Positions 54,925 through 64,000 of a DNA stretch of 64,000 bases are shown piece by piece. The notes beneath the pieces were generated by a model, which did not search any database, had not been told where the DNA came from, and saw only the letters and a program-made list of their open reading frames with translations. How positions within the stretch are numbered: the first letter of the stretch is position 1; each line of letters opens with the position of its first letter. The position numbers and the translations under genes were made by a program. The stretch covers positions 64,862 through 128,861 of the forward strand of contig ML976788.1 in assembly GCA_010015655.1 (NCBI GenBank). The letters are read 5' to 3'. This stretch comes from Bimuria novae-zelandiae CBS 107.79. Lineage: Eukaryota; Ascomycota; Dothideomycetes; Pleosporales; Didymosphaeriaceae.

Positions 54925-56718
54925 TCAATACAGTGAGACTGTCTTCTCAGTGAGTCCATCTTCACTGGTTACCTCACCCCTCATAAATCCCTGGAGGTAG
55001 CACTGCCCAACGAACGCATACCCCTCTCCTTCCTTTCGTGGTCGTATTGTGAAAGGTACATTCCCACCCCTGAAGACCCAGACTTCGTCCCCGATCTCTG
55101 TATCCATGTGACCGCAACCAAAGTAGCCGGCCTTGGTGACGAACATCCGTTGATTCACCATCATCCCATATACAGTTCCTCGTGTCTCCATAGAGACCTC
55201 ATTGGCTCGCCCAAGGAGGATTTTCCATACGTCCTGGATATCGTCGCGTTCGACTTCTCGTTTAGGAATTTGCTCAGTATTTCGGATCGTATCTCCCAAG
55301 ACAAATACAGCAAACGCTTCAGCGCGCGTATATGCGCCTCTCGGGTAGAGCTCAGCCGCAACGGTATCCACAGAGTCAGGACTTGCTTGAAAACCACAGC
55401 CCACGGCGACAGCGTACCATTCTTGTAGGAGTTGCTCTGTGGAAGGCATTGAAGCCTTATCCGGCGAATTGGTCTTGTAACCGTCCTGCACATGTACAAC
55501 AGTGTCGGCATACACCCCTGTCAGATTCAAGGTTTTCTGTCCAAGTCGTGTCTTGATTGCCCCGAGATCAATGTGCCCAAGCTGCCCAGCTGCATTGTAC
55601 TCGTCATACCCGTGCATCAAATAATAGACATCTGGCGCGAACGGTACTCCGGCATAATACAAGTCAAGTGCCCACGAAGAAATCCCAGGAGTAGACTCCG
55701 AAGGGCGTTGCCGTGGAGCATTTGTGAGAGGCCTCAACCCTTGCTCATGGATTATCAGTTCCTGCGTCAACGTAGCGAATACTTCAACTGCCGTTATGCT
55801 ATAGTCGCACTTTTCCGTTACGGGCAAGCGGCCTCTGCTACATAAGCCGAGCAGACCGTAAATCTTATCTCGGGGATCAGTAGCCCGCCGTATTCGATAT
55901 CGGTGTATCATTTGAAAAAGATCGTCATATCGGTGCCTGGCTATGTTGAGCCACGTAAAGTGTGCGATGAGATTGGTCAGAACGGAAGTTCCAGCAGGAT
56001 GTTGTCCAAGCATGTTTTCAAGAGGTTGCGGAAAGTTAAAGACCCATGCCTCCCTGGCCTGTTCCAAGACGGTCCACGTAATCTCAAAAGAACCCCATTG
56101 AAATATAACGTGCTCTGGGAGCGCTGCCTCCTGAACAGTCCAGATTCTGTTCCACCATTCGTTCTGTTCGGGCGTGATCGTTCCCAGGGCTTTGATGGCG
56201 CCTTCAAATCCAGCAGGGAATGCTGACGGAAGAGGGGTACTGCTCGGGTCAGCGGCCTGGCTTGCGGTAGCCATGTACTGGAGCAGCTGGATCGCGCAGT
56301 CGACCTCAGCTGGCGATACGCTTTCTTTCACTTCGCCGACCCATGCAATGCAACGAGAACATCTCGTGTAGATATCAGACATGAGCTGCACTTGCTTCGT
56401 CTTCTCCTCCATATCCTGCTGGTTGATGCATATTTGGTCGATCCATAGCAGTCGCTTGCGATCAGGAAGTTGCAATCGCCGAATTGCGCAATGGAGGGAT
56501 CGAGAGACTACAATAGATTGGCCCGACACAAGAATCGGGACAGAGGCCATTTCGGTGCCCCATACGTAGGAAAGCGTTTCGTATTCAGGGAAACCGTTGC
56601 GATCGGACAATGAGGCCACGAGAATGTCGCAATCGATTGGAGGGGGCCCTCCAACGTCGGAAGAACCAGGTGGGATGCTCAAGATACGGATCTCGTTTTC
56701 GCGTAGTATAGGTAACAT
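54925..56718 (-). CDS. HET-domain (heterokaryon incompatibility) protein
   Basis: An intact single-exon ORF of 597 residues from ATG 56718 (MLPILRENEIRILSIPPGSS). The HET domain (PF06985) covers about residues 35-215 with all usual blocks: FPEYETLSYVWG, RKRLLWIDQICINQQDMEEK, QVQLMSDIYTRCSRCIAWVG and WWNRIWTVQEAALPEHVIFQ. RATDPRDKIYGLLGL follows, also standard. The C-terminal 250 residues have no known domain and end in the usual HET-gene tail (WVFRGGNVPFTIRPRKEGEG, GQCYLQGFMRGE). Such proteins can trigger cell death when incompatible alleles meet in fused hyphae, though most family members are untested. It has no stops although it sits between a Crypton and an AT-rich RIP island. Partner genes of the classical type (NLR or HeLo proteins) are not seen here. 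Confidence 0.92.
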   Translation of the reverse strand: MLPILRENEIRILSIPPGSSDVGGPPPIDCDILVASLSDRNGFPEYETLSYVWGTEMASVPILVSGQSIVVSRSLHCAIRRLQLPDRKRLLWIDQICINQQDMEEKTKQVQLMSDIYTRCSRCIAWVGEVKESVSPAEVDCAIQLLQYMATASQAADPSSTPLPSAFPAGFEGAIKALGTITPEQNEWWNRIWTVQEAALPEHVIFQWGSFEITWTVLEQAREAWVFNFPQPLENMLGQHPAGTSVLTNLIAHFTWLNIARHRYDDLFQMIHRYRIRRATDPRDKIYGLLGLCSRGRLPVTEKCDYSITAVEVFATLTQELIIHEQGLRPLTNAPRQRPSESTPGISSWALDLYYAGVPFAPDVYYLMHGYDEYNAAGQLGHIDLGAIKTRLGQKTLNLTGVYADTVVHVQDGYKTNSPDKASMPSTEQLLQEWYAVAVGCGFQASPDSVDTVAAELYPRGAYTRAEAFAVFVLGDTIRNTEQIPKREVERDDIQDVWKILLGRANEVSMETRGTVYGMMVNQRMFVTKAGYFGCGHMDTEIGDEVWVFRGGNVPFTIRPRKEGEGYAFVGQCYLQGFMRGEVTSEDGLTEKTVSLY

Positions 56719-59700
56719 GGTAGTCTGTACAATAAAAGTTGAGATCCAAGGTGGTTGATATATCGTTCAGTATATTCAAGAGAGCTGTAGGATACAGGCG
56801 ATGTCTCGCTGCGCGGAGATTTTGTTGTTAAGTGCCATGTTGGCCCCCACTGAAGCAGGCCCGATACTTTGGGAGGTAACGTGTCTGTGCGCGTAACGAT
56901 CGGATTCGCGTAATAATTGCCAAACACCATAATAGCCCTACTAAAATTAACGCTGTAGAACTACTATAAATAATAATATTATAAAATCTTCTAGTTAAGT
57001 AGTAAGTTAATAGCTATAATTAATTTATACTATTTAAATTTATTTAAAAGCTTAATATTACGGCGACTGCGTATAGATTTGGTTAGGATAGTAGATACAC
57101 CCTCTAAGGCCTCCCTAATATTTATAGCGTTAATAACACGTTTCTAACGCTTTTTACTCTATAGAGATAGCTAAGTGGCCTTTCTCTTATCCTTTTAGGA
57201 TAGTTATAAAGCTTTTTCTACGTTATAGGCAGACTTCTAAGTAGCGCGCTAAGCTGCCTTTTTAGCTTTCTCCTTCTTCTTTACCTTCTTAACTACTTCT
57301 CGCGTAGCACGCTTTTCCTATTAAATATTTTTCTTATATAACTTAGCTACCTTCTTTAGCTCTACTATCTCTACTTTTTAAAGCTATTACTACTTATTTT
57401 TTTACTTTTAAATAAATTAATATATACGTACTTTCCTTACCTTTCTTAGTAACTAAAAGACTAATCTAGTATACTACTTCTTACGCTATTAAAAATCTAG
57501 AGCTTTATTTTTTAATACTTTTACTTAATAGATAGTATCCGCCTTAGCCTATTAATATTATAGTGAAATAGCTTATTTTAAATAGATAGGTAGTGAAGTA
57601 ATTAATAAAGTTTTTATATATTTTTATTATTTTAATCCTTAACTATAGAGCGTATAAGCCTATCTATCTGTTTTTAATTCATAAAATTTAGTAAATCTAT
57701 TAAAAATTTAATTAAGATTAGGTAGTAATATTCCTATTACTTTAAAAGAGCTAAATATTGTTAATTTTTTTTTAAAAAAAAAGTCTTTTTATACCTTTTA
57801 AAATAGAGGAAAGCAATCTTTTTTCATAATAAAAACTAAGTCTTAGCCTATATAAAGGTATTTTAAAAGCTTAGCTAAGTAGGAAGCTAATAAAGGCTTA
57901 AATATAATAATATTAAGGGGCTAAAGCGTATAAGTTAAATAAACAAGTTAGATAGTAGGTGTAACGAGGTAGGCACGGTCGAACACGTGGCTTCTCTCGC
58001 TTATAGAGGTTCCGGCTAGGCTAGGATCAAACACTAGCGCTAGTGGCTGACCCTAGTATATCCTATATATATTATACTATACGAGTAATACTTGGCTTAA
58101 GTATTCTCGTGCATACCTTTTGGTGCAGGTGAGGAAGTCACATAGTATTGGCTTAGTAAGCGGGGCGCTTACCTCATTACAGTAGGTAAGGTCTTATTCT
58201 AATTAATATAATTAATAAAGTATATAGTAATATAAGATCTATAGCTATTTAGAACTAAAAGTTAATATAATTATTAAGTCTTCTTTTTTATATAGTAATT
58301 AAACACTTGCTTAAGCCAGACAAGTCTGATATTGTTATTTATCTTGCTAGAAGAAAAAAAAGATAAGAAAGACTTTATAATCTCTTGCCTTAATATCTTC
58401 TACCTAGATTAATTAGATATCTTTATTAGTAGCCTTATAAATAAGACTTAGTAGTAAAGCTAATTTATTAGCGTAAATATATACTAGGAACGTAATCTAC
58501 GCGTAATTACTATTCTAAATAGTGCCTTAATCTCCTTCTTCTCTTATATTCGTTTGTTAAATATTCTTTTTAATTTATTAATAATACTAATTAGGTAGTT
58601 TTTCTTATCTATATTATAAATATAATAAGAATATATATAATATTAATCGATCTTACTATATAGGAGGTAGAAATAGAGGTAATATTTATCCTTTAAATTA
58701 GCTTTATAGCGATTACTATCCATGCTAACTCTCTATAATAAAATAAAATAAATTCTATATTAAATAATAAAGAAAGTAACCTAGCTCTTAATAACTAGCT
58801 TCTTTGCTATTATAAAGGCGAAATTCTATATTATCTCTTTAGTAAAAGGTATATATCTCTTTATAAGTATTTTTATATATTTTATAAGCTTCTGCTCTTG
58901 CTATAAGTTAAGCGTTTCTTAATTAATTCTATTAATAGTTCGCGACAATTAAACCTATCTATAATTTTACGATAAGATATTATAATTAACGCTATAACTA
59001 CGCGCTACTTTAGTATATATAAAATATTCTTCTAGTTTAAGTAATTTTATTTTATTTATTATAGCTTAAATTAGATCTATATTAATAGGTTTATCGCGCG
59101 TTAAAAGTTTAGGTTGTTTAGTGTTTAGTAGTTATTATGCGCATCCGATTGTTATGCGCACAGACACGTTAATGCTAAGTAAAAAGCCTTTTTTATTTAT
59201 ATTATAAATATTTTAGGCCTTAATTTAATATTAGTTAATCTGTTACTATAGAAGATTAAATTAAAACTTATATTTAGTTAAGGAATTAGCTTTACTATAT
59301 AAAAGAAAGGCTACGTTTATTAAAACATTTAATAAAGTGTAAAAGCTCTTATTTTTATTACTTATTAAGGTTTTAACGCGTAAAGTTAGTAGTTACACGC
59401 GCCTATATAACGTGTTAATATTTTTATATTAATGTAGTCTACACAATACTATAGCCCTTTATAATTTAATTATATAAGAAATATTCTCCTAGTTTTCGCG
59501 ATTTAATTACTAGAAATACGGCCTTAATTGGATTAATATTAGTGGATATGCGGCATGTTAAAGTTGGTGCTATCGCATTAGTGGGGTGTGCATTGACTGA
59601 CGCTATGCACTGACTGCCAAGCTACGGTACCCTGCCTGTTGAGTGAAACTGCGGAGTTGGTTGCACCTCCGCGAATGCTCTGCAACGCGTGTCCTTTTAC

Positions 59701-59741
59701 CCCGAATCGCGCAATGCTATATCAACGTTGATTCTGCCGTT
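56719..59741. other. AT-rich RIP island with transposon remnants
   Basis: From about 56935 to 59540 the sequence is very AT-rich with TA-dense, stop-filled frames. On the minus strand about 57330-57060 keeps a Lys/Ala-rich run (RATREVVKKVKKKEKAKKAA) and TKSIRSRRNIKLLNKF, like the C-terminus of pogo-type transposases. A solo LTR lies at 57960-58181. No gene is open in it. The PAP2 promoter begins at about 59550. Confidence 0.6.
57960..58181. repeat. Solo LTR in the AT-rich island
   Basis: 222 bp, starts TGTAACGAGGTA and ends TACCTCATTACA, so the ends are near-perfect inverted repeats. It is flanked by the direct repeat GTAGG at 57955-57959 and 58182-58186. It is less AT-rich than its surroundings, so it landed after, or escaped, the RIP that shaped the island. 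The family differs from the other two LTR types in the window. Confidence 0.88.
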
Positions 59742-60866
59742 ATGCCTGCCTTCGTGGGGTCGATGAGCCGGCGTGACACGCCTCTTTCACAGTCTCCCGG
59801 CTTTTTAGGAGCCGCAGCGCGCTTCTGGCAGGTATGCAACGTGTTGTGAGCTGTGCTTTATTTCCGTGCTGACTACACGTTTCCAGCGCTCATATGCGTC
59901 CGACTATGTTGGACTTGCGATCCTGATTGCAGGATGGATCGTGGTGCGTATCAATCGCAAAGTGAAGAACAGGAAAAGCAACATCTAATCTGAGTAGCTT
60001 CAATTACACGGGGAGCCGTTCCACCGCATGTTTTCCCTCGATAACCTCTCCATACAATATCCGCACGCCGAAGTAGAGCGTGTGTCTGTCAGTATGCAAC
60101 TCTTTGTTCATCAAGACACTAGATCTCCTGGCTGACGTATGCCAAAGCATGGTTGTTCATTTACGCAGGCGCTGTGCCGCTCGGCACCCTTGTAGCTTGG
60201 GCCTTCATCGTCCGCCCCGGCGCTCATAAGTCGCACGTCACTATCCTCGGATGGTTTATCTCGCTCATTCTCACGCTCTTTATCACGGACCTCGTTAAAA
60301 ACGCGGTCGGACGACCACGACCCGACCTCATTGCGCGATGCAAACCTGAACCAGGCACGCCAGACCATCAGCTTGTCACATACGAAATTTGCACAGAGAC
60401 AAACCACCATGTACTGCATGATGGGTGGCGGAGTTTTCCGTCTGGGCATAGTAGCTTTGCTTTCAGCGGGCTGGGCTACCTGGCGCTCTTTTTGTCCGGC
60501 CAGTGTCACGTCTTCAGACCGCGGACAGACCTTGCGCGTGTTTTGCTTGCGCTGGCCCCGCTGTTGGGTGCTGCTCTCATTGCCATATCTCGATGCGAGG
60601 ATTATCGTCATGATGTCTACGACGTTACGACCGGATCTTTGCTCGGCCTTTTGAGCGCATATTCTACCTATAGGCGATACTACCCACCGCTTAGAAGCAG
60701 CAAGTGCGCGACGCCATATACCAACCCGGGAGACTCCGCGAATGGGTTCAGTAAGCTGAAAGACGAGGAAGAGCGGATTAGCGGCGCTGGCGAATTTGAG
60801 CTCGACGACCTTACCGCCGAAAGTGACGAGGGGGTTGAGAGTAGACCGCTGCACACGAGGGGATAA
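59742..60866 (+). CDS. PAP2-type lipid phosphate phosphatase (DPP1/LPP1-like)
   Basis: Four exons, 59742-59831, 59887-59943, 59998-60091 and 60148-60866 (introns of 55, 54 and 56 bp), give 319 residues. The three PAP2 signatures are complete: KNAVGRPRPDL, SFPSGHSSFAFSG and SRCEDYRHDVYDV, which hold the catalytic His residues. Hydrophobic helices (DYVGLAILIAGWIV, YAGAVPLGTLVAWAFIV, LGWFISLILTLFITDL, VLLALAPLLGAALIAI) fit a six-span membrane enzyme. EPFHRMFSLDNLSIQYP before the core is typical of fungal diacylglycerol pyrophosphate/phosphatidate phosphatases. The C-terminal tail is acidic. ATG 59742 is the first ATG in frame; 59763 is an alternative. It acts on phosphatidate or related lipids in internal membranes. 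Confidence 0.88.
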
Positions 60867-60937
60867 ATTAACAAAATCCATTACTGAGTGCTTCAAACAG
60901 TATTCATAACCATCGTCGATGCTCAATAGTCCACTGA

Positions 60938-61555
60938 TCAGTTTCTCCAGCGTTCGAGAGTGATTGTTGAGAAAACGAACTCCTGCTCCCGTTCATCAGT
61001 CACTCCGAGCTCCGCGAGCAATTCTTCCCGAAGCGTCGCAATATTCGCCAGTGAGTCTTCATACACAACTACCAAGGCACGGAATACGCCTCCAAATACC
61101 TAATGGAATCTCTTTTCCACGGTTTGTGTCCACCAGTCTTCGTGCTTCGGAAACCTGCATGATGCGCAGAGTCTCGGATCTCAGCAGCTTCGGTGTGTAT
61201 GGGCAGTTCTTCAGCGCAAGCAGATTTCTCAGTAGCTCCACGATGAAGCGACGTATCTCCAGTCGAGTTTTATCGATGTTGTGGTCTCTGGGTTCCCCCT
61301 TGTTCGCAAAGGCTATCTGCGAAGGGGTCATGTAGAATTGGTCTTGAAACCGTGTATCGGAAGCCATTTCTGCACGCAGCGAAAATTGGCATAGTCGAGA
61401 ACCCCGATGAGGAAAAGATTGATGTTCTCTTTCCTGCCGGCGCTCCATTCTCTTTCATTGTTTGGTTTTTGGTATGTAGCGGGATTTCCGGTAACATTGC
61501 CAGGACGTGCGCTCACAGTCTCCACGGACATCTTTTCGGTGCTTTGGCTCGACAT
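60938..61555 (-). pseudogene. Fungal hypothetical protein gene with frameshifts
   Basis: ATG 61555 starts MSSQSTEKMSVETVSARPGN and runs through ENINLFLIGVLDYANFRC. Then the likely frame shifts by one (near 61370) to EMASDTRFQDQFYMTPSQIA, LEIRRFIVELLRNLLALKNC and SETLRIMQVSEARRLVD. It shifts again (near 61080) to VFGGVFRALVVVYEDSLANI and ATLREELLAELGVTDERE, and probably once more near the end (RTLEKLISGLLSID). The parts read like one helical protein of a fungal family of unknown function. Three frame changes over 600 bp with no splice motifs suggest decay by indels rather than RIP. Confidence 0.5.
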
Positions 61556-61874
61556 CGCGGCTTTTCGGTGTCCAATCGTAGTGTAATGCAGAAGTGAAGC
61601 TAGCTGATGGCCTGCAGAGACCTTATAAAGAGGTATGACTGGAACCGCGCCGCATCATACCTGACTCATATAGATCAGGCACTTTGTTCCCGCTCGCTTT
61701 GATCGTCTGTAATACCGCGCTACTCACGGAGTATACCTACCGAGGTACCGCGTAGGGCAACGACGGTCGACAAACGGCATGCATCGACAGGCAGTACGAT
61801 ACCACGCGTCTCGGTCTCCTACGCTAATGTGCACTTCGATACGTATCGTTTGAATCTCAGATCTTCCGGCTATG
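61556..61874. other. Spacer, no gene recognised
   Basis: About 320 bp between two minus-strand relics. Confidence 0.4.
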
Positions 61875-63670
61875 CTACGAATCATCAGTTCCACGCATGT
61901 GCTCTCTGAGCAACCTAGCACATTCAACATTTCCCGCAGCCACTGCCATCTGCAAGGCCGTCCTGCCCTCCACATCCTCCATCTCCACATTCGCTCTAGC
62001 TCTCAATAGTATCCCTACAACCTCGCCGTGCCCATGATGACACGCCTCCATCAGACTCGTCCAACTCGCTGACGTTTTCGCATCGATGTCTGCTCCATGC
62101 GCGAGCAGCAGCCGCACACACTCGCGCTCTCTCCTCGTACTCGTGTAATGCAGCGCAGTGTAACCCCCCTCGCCCGCAGAGTTATGCGCACTAGGATCCG
62201 TACCAGCGTCTAGCAGCATCTTAACAATCTCAGCATGCCCTCGGATAGCCGCGTCGTGCAAAGGCGTCCACTCCCAACGATTCCGTGTGTTCGGATCCAC
62301 GCGGTGCGCCAGGAGATGGTGCACATTTTCGCTTCGCCTGTTGATGCATGCTTTTTGGAGAGGCGTGTCGAGATTGCCGTCATGGATCTCGAGGTTTGCA
62401 CCGCGCTCGGCAAAGAAGTCGACGATGTCGGGGAAGTTGTGCCATGCGGCCTCCGAGAGGGCTGACCAGCTTGATTTGGAGTTTTGCTCATCAATGCTGC
62501 AGCCCCGCGGGACGAGGAGACGGACGGTTTCCAAAAGCCTGGCTTGCGCGGCGCGGTTCATTGCTGCGTAGCCGTATTTATCGCGCGCCTTGAGGCCGGA
62601 GTAGATTAGGTGGTGTGCGATGTCTTCTTTTTTGTCGTGGATTGCTGGGCCTGTTAGTCTGCAATATCGCTGCGGAGGTGGTTCACGGTACCTACAAGTA
62701 GGGGCGTGAAACCTACGCCTACCTCTCTGATTTCGAGGTTCGCGCCTGCTTTAACTAAGACTTCTACCGTCGCAAGAGTTCCTTCTCTCGTGGCGATCAT
62801 GAGAGGCGTATAGCCGGTCGTGTTCCTCTCCAAGTCAAACTTGCACCCGTGGTCGATCAAAAGTTCAATGATCTCAAGGTTACCAGACTCGCACGCGTAG
62901 TGTAACGCTGTGTCCTTTGCAGAAGATTGCACATTCAAGTCTGCGCCTTGGTCTACCATTGCTTTCACTGGCGAAGTCGCTGTTTTTAGCAGCCTGGATA
63001 AGTGCCGTGAACCCGGTTATTGGGTCAACAGCATCGACATTGTGCCCATATTTTCGTATCCAATCGAGAAGTAAGTTGTCTCCGCTCGCATAGTCGAAAG
63101 GTTCCCGGCCTTCGTCGTTCTCAAAGTCCCGGTTCGCGTGGCACAGCAACAGCGAGCGCACAAACGCGGCATCGCCAGCCTTCACAGCATAGTGCAGCGG
63201 TGTCGAACCCGTGTCTCCGTCCAGATCAATGTCGGCTCCATTCTGGATCAGGTACTTTGCAATGTCGAACCGTTTTTCCATGCAAGCCAAATGCAGCGGC
63301 GGGCGACCATCTTCATCGAACTCGTCGACGTGTTGTCGTGGGTTGCGAAGCGCCCTTCGCACTTGCTGCAGGCTTCCAGCCTTGACTGCTTCATGTATTG
63401 ACACCGCGGGTGTTGGAGAAGGGGTATTGGCACGGGAGACAGCGACCCACGAGTCGTCGGATGGTTGTGGGGCGATGTCAAGAGTGGAGGCGCGGCTTGC
63501 TTGCAGCAAGACAGCGTTCAGCAAGTCGCACGTCTTCTCGTTCTTAGTCATGATCAGCCGCGAAAGCCGTGTTGGGAGAGTCGAAATATCCATCGTGAGT
63601 TCGTTGCGGTTCTCCACTAATGTATTGGTTATGTGTTTCGCCTTATCCTCCAACGTTTCCAAGCGTCCGT
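61875..63670 (-). pseudogene. Ankyrin-repeat protein gene with one frameshift
   Basis: Roughly ten ankyrin repeats are seen, for example DGRPPLHLACMEKRFDIAKY, TGSTPLHYAVKAGDAAFVRS, DTALHYACESGNLEIIELLI, TGYTPLMIATREGTLATVEV, WTPLHDAAIRGHAEIVKMLL and RTALQMAVAAGNVECARLLR. A 41-bp intron (62691-62651, TAG|GTACCG...TAACAG) restores the frame between the last two blocks. At 62969 the frame moves by one base inside a repeat (AAKNSDFA to VKAMVDQGADL), which no intron explains. Either the gene is broken or the base is an assembly error. The N-terminal part (ITNTLVENRNELTMDIST, LIMTKNEKTCDLLNAVLL) looks helical and may belong to a larger NLR-like or ankyrin receptor protein. The start is not resolved, since a palindrome-rich insertion lies just upstream. 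Confidence 0.6.
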
Positions 63671-63677
63671 CGTGTTG

Positions 63678-63848
63678 TTGGCAGCGCTGCCAACGAATCG
63701 AACAGGATCCGAACAAGGTGCTTGTTCGTTCGTTCGGCCCACATACAAATGTACGTACGTTCGAGACGACTCGAACAGGAGCGTCTTCGAACAGTACAAC
63801 GAACGTTCGGCCGAACGTTCGTATATATACAACTTTCCTAATTAGGAA
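63678..63848. repeat. Palindrome-rich insertion (foldback-like)
   Basis: About 170 bp bounded by perfect palindromes of 16 bp (63678-63693, TTGGCAGC plus its inverse) and 14 bp (63835-63848, TTCCTAA plus its inverse). A third, of 24 bp, lies at 63799-63822 (left arm ACGAACGTTCGG). Between them CGAAC or GTTCG occurs about a dozen times. The heptamer GTGTTGT stands on both sides (63672-63678 and 63857-63863). It has no coding capacity. Confidence 0.6.
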
Positions 63849-64000
63849 GGAGGTTGGTGTTGTGGTCGAGAAACTGGCTGCCGTCCACCAGCTGGATGTT
63901 TTGGCCGGCATCCTTCTTGACGACGTGGTTGAGGAGACGTTTGCCTTGCCAGAGGCGGGTCCATACAATAGGAAAACGAGCTCCGGACGCTTTCAGCTCG
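63838..64000 (-). CDS. Partial ORF running off the window
   Basis: Minus-strand frame open from the window edge to TAG 63840-63838, 54 codons. It contains ARFPIVWTRLWQGKRLLNHV and KKDAGQNIQLVDGSQFLDHN. The stop lies inside the 14-bp palindrome, so the frame was probably truncated by the insertion. Before that it may have joined the ankyrin gene. Family not recognised. Confidence 0.35.
   Translation of the reverse strand, partial: ELKASGARFPIVWTRLWQGKRLLNHVVKKDAGQNIQLVDGSQFLDHNTNLLPN

Noticed and set aside
60111..60926. A 271-codon minus-strand ORF
   Set aside because: It lies antisense to the PAP2 exon, which has all three catalytic motifs.

Overview
The window is a piece of a filamentous ascomycete nuclear genome, probably a dothideomycete. 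The evidence is short (41-136 bp) GT-AG introns with CTAAC-like branch sites, fungal gene families (HET domain, fungal copper amine oxidase, mitochondrial RIM1, MTO1 and FAD-type carrier, WDR70-like WD40 protein) and a strong signature of repeat-induced point mutation (RIP). Across many loci, reading frames stay aligned over hundreds of codons but carry TAG, TAA or TGA where CAG, CAA, CGA or TGG would be expected. There is a run of Ns at 13687-14381. No tRNA or rRNA gene was recognised.

Left part (1 to about 31.6 kb), a transposon-rich accessory region. A complete Ty1/copia element (340-5833, minus orientation, identical 208-bp LTRs, 5-bp target duplication ATATC) sits inside an older decayed host ORF. 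Its gag-pol frame is continuous over 1,615 codons but riddled with stops. After a decayed APH-type phosphotransferase gene come three DNA transposons almost end to end: a Tc1-like element that also carries a second, convergent unknown gene (9667-13003), a piggyBac-like element with a C-terminal Cys cluster (13022-15327, partly Ns), and a second Tc1/mariner element (15329-16913). Then follow a decayed protein-kinase-like gene, a solo copia LTR (19109-19321, TSD TATAG), RIP-decayed hypothetical and PD-(D/E)XK nuclease-like genes, a multi-exon chromodomain gene and a gypsy-type solo LTR (30363-30810, TSD TTAGC) holding an exact 18-bp-period array of hairpin units.

Middle part (about 33 to 50.8 kb), gene-dense. 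It holds a second kinase-like pseudogene related to the one at 17.5 kb, then MTO1, RIM1, a WDR70-like WD40 protein, an atypical short-chain dehydrogenase, an E2 ubiquitin-conjugating domain pseudogene broken by a 13-bp tandem duplication, a RIP-marked unknown gene, an FLX1/SLC25A32-type mitochondrial carrier and a copper amine oxidase. MTO1, RIM1 and the carrier all act in mitochondria.

Right part (50.8 to 64 kb). An apparently uninterrupted, GC-rich Crypton tyrosine recombinase (51516-53804) lies next to an intact HET-domain gene (54925-56718). A 2.8-kb AT-rich RIP island follows with a third solo LTR (57960-58181, TSD GTAGG). Then come a four-exon PAP2 lipid phosphatase, a frameshifted hypothetical gene, and an ankyrin-repeat gene with a frameshift and a palindrome-rich insertion near the window edge.

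Limits: exon models come from splice-motif inspection and frame continuity only. Family names come from motifs I recognise, not from searches.
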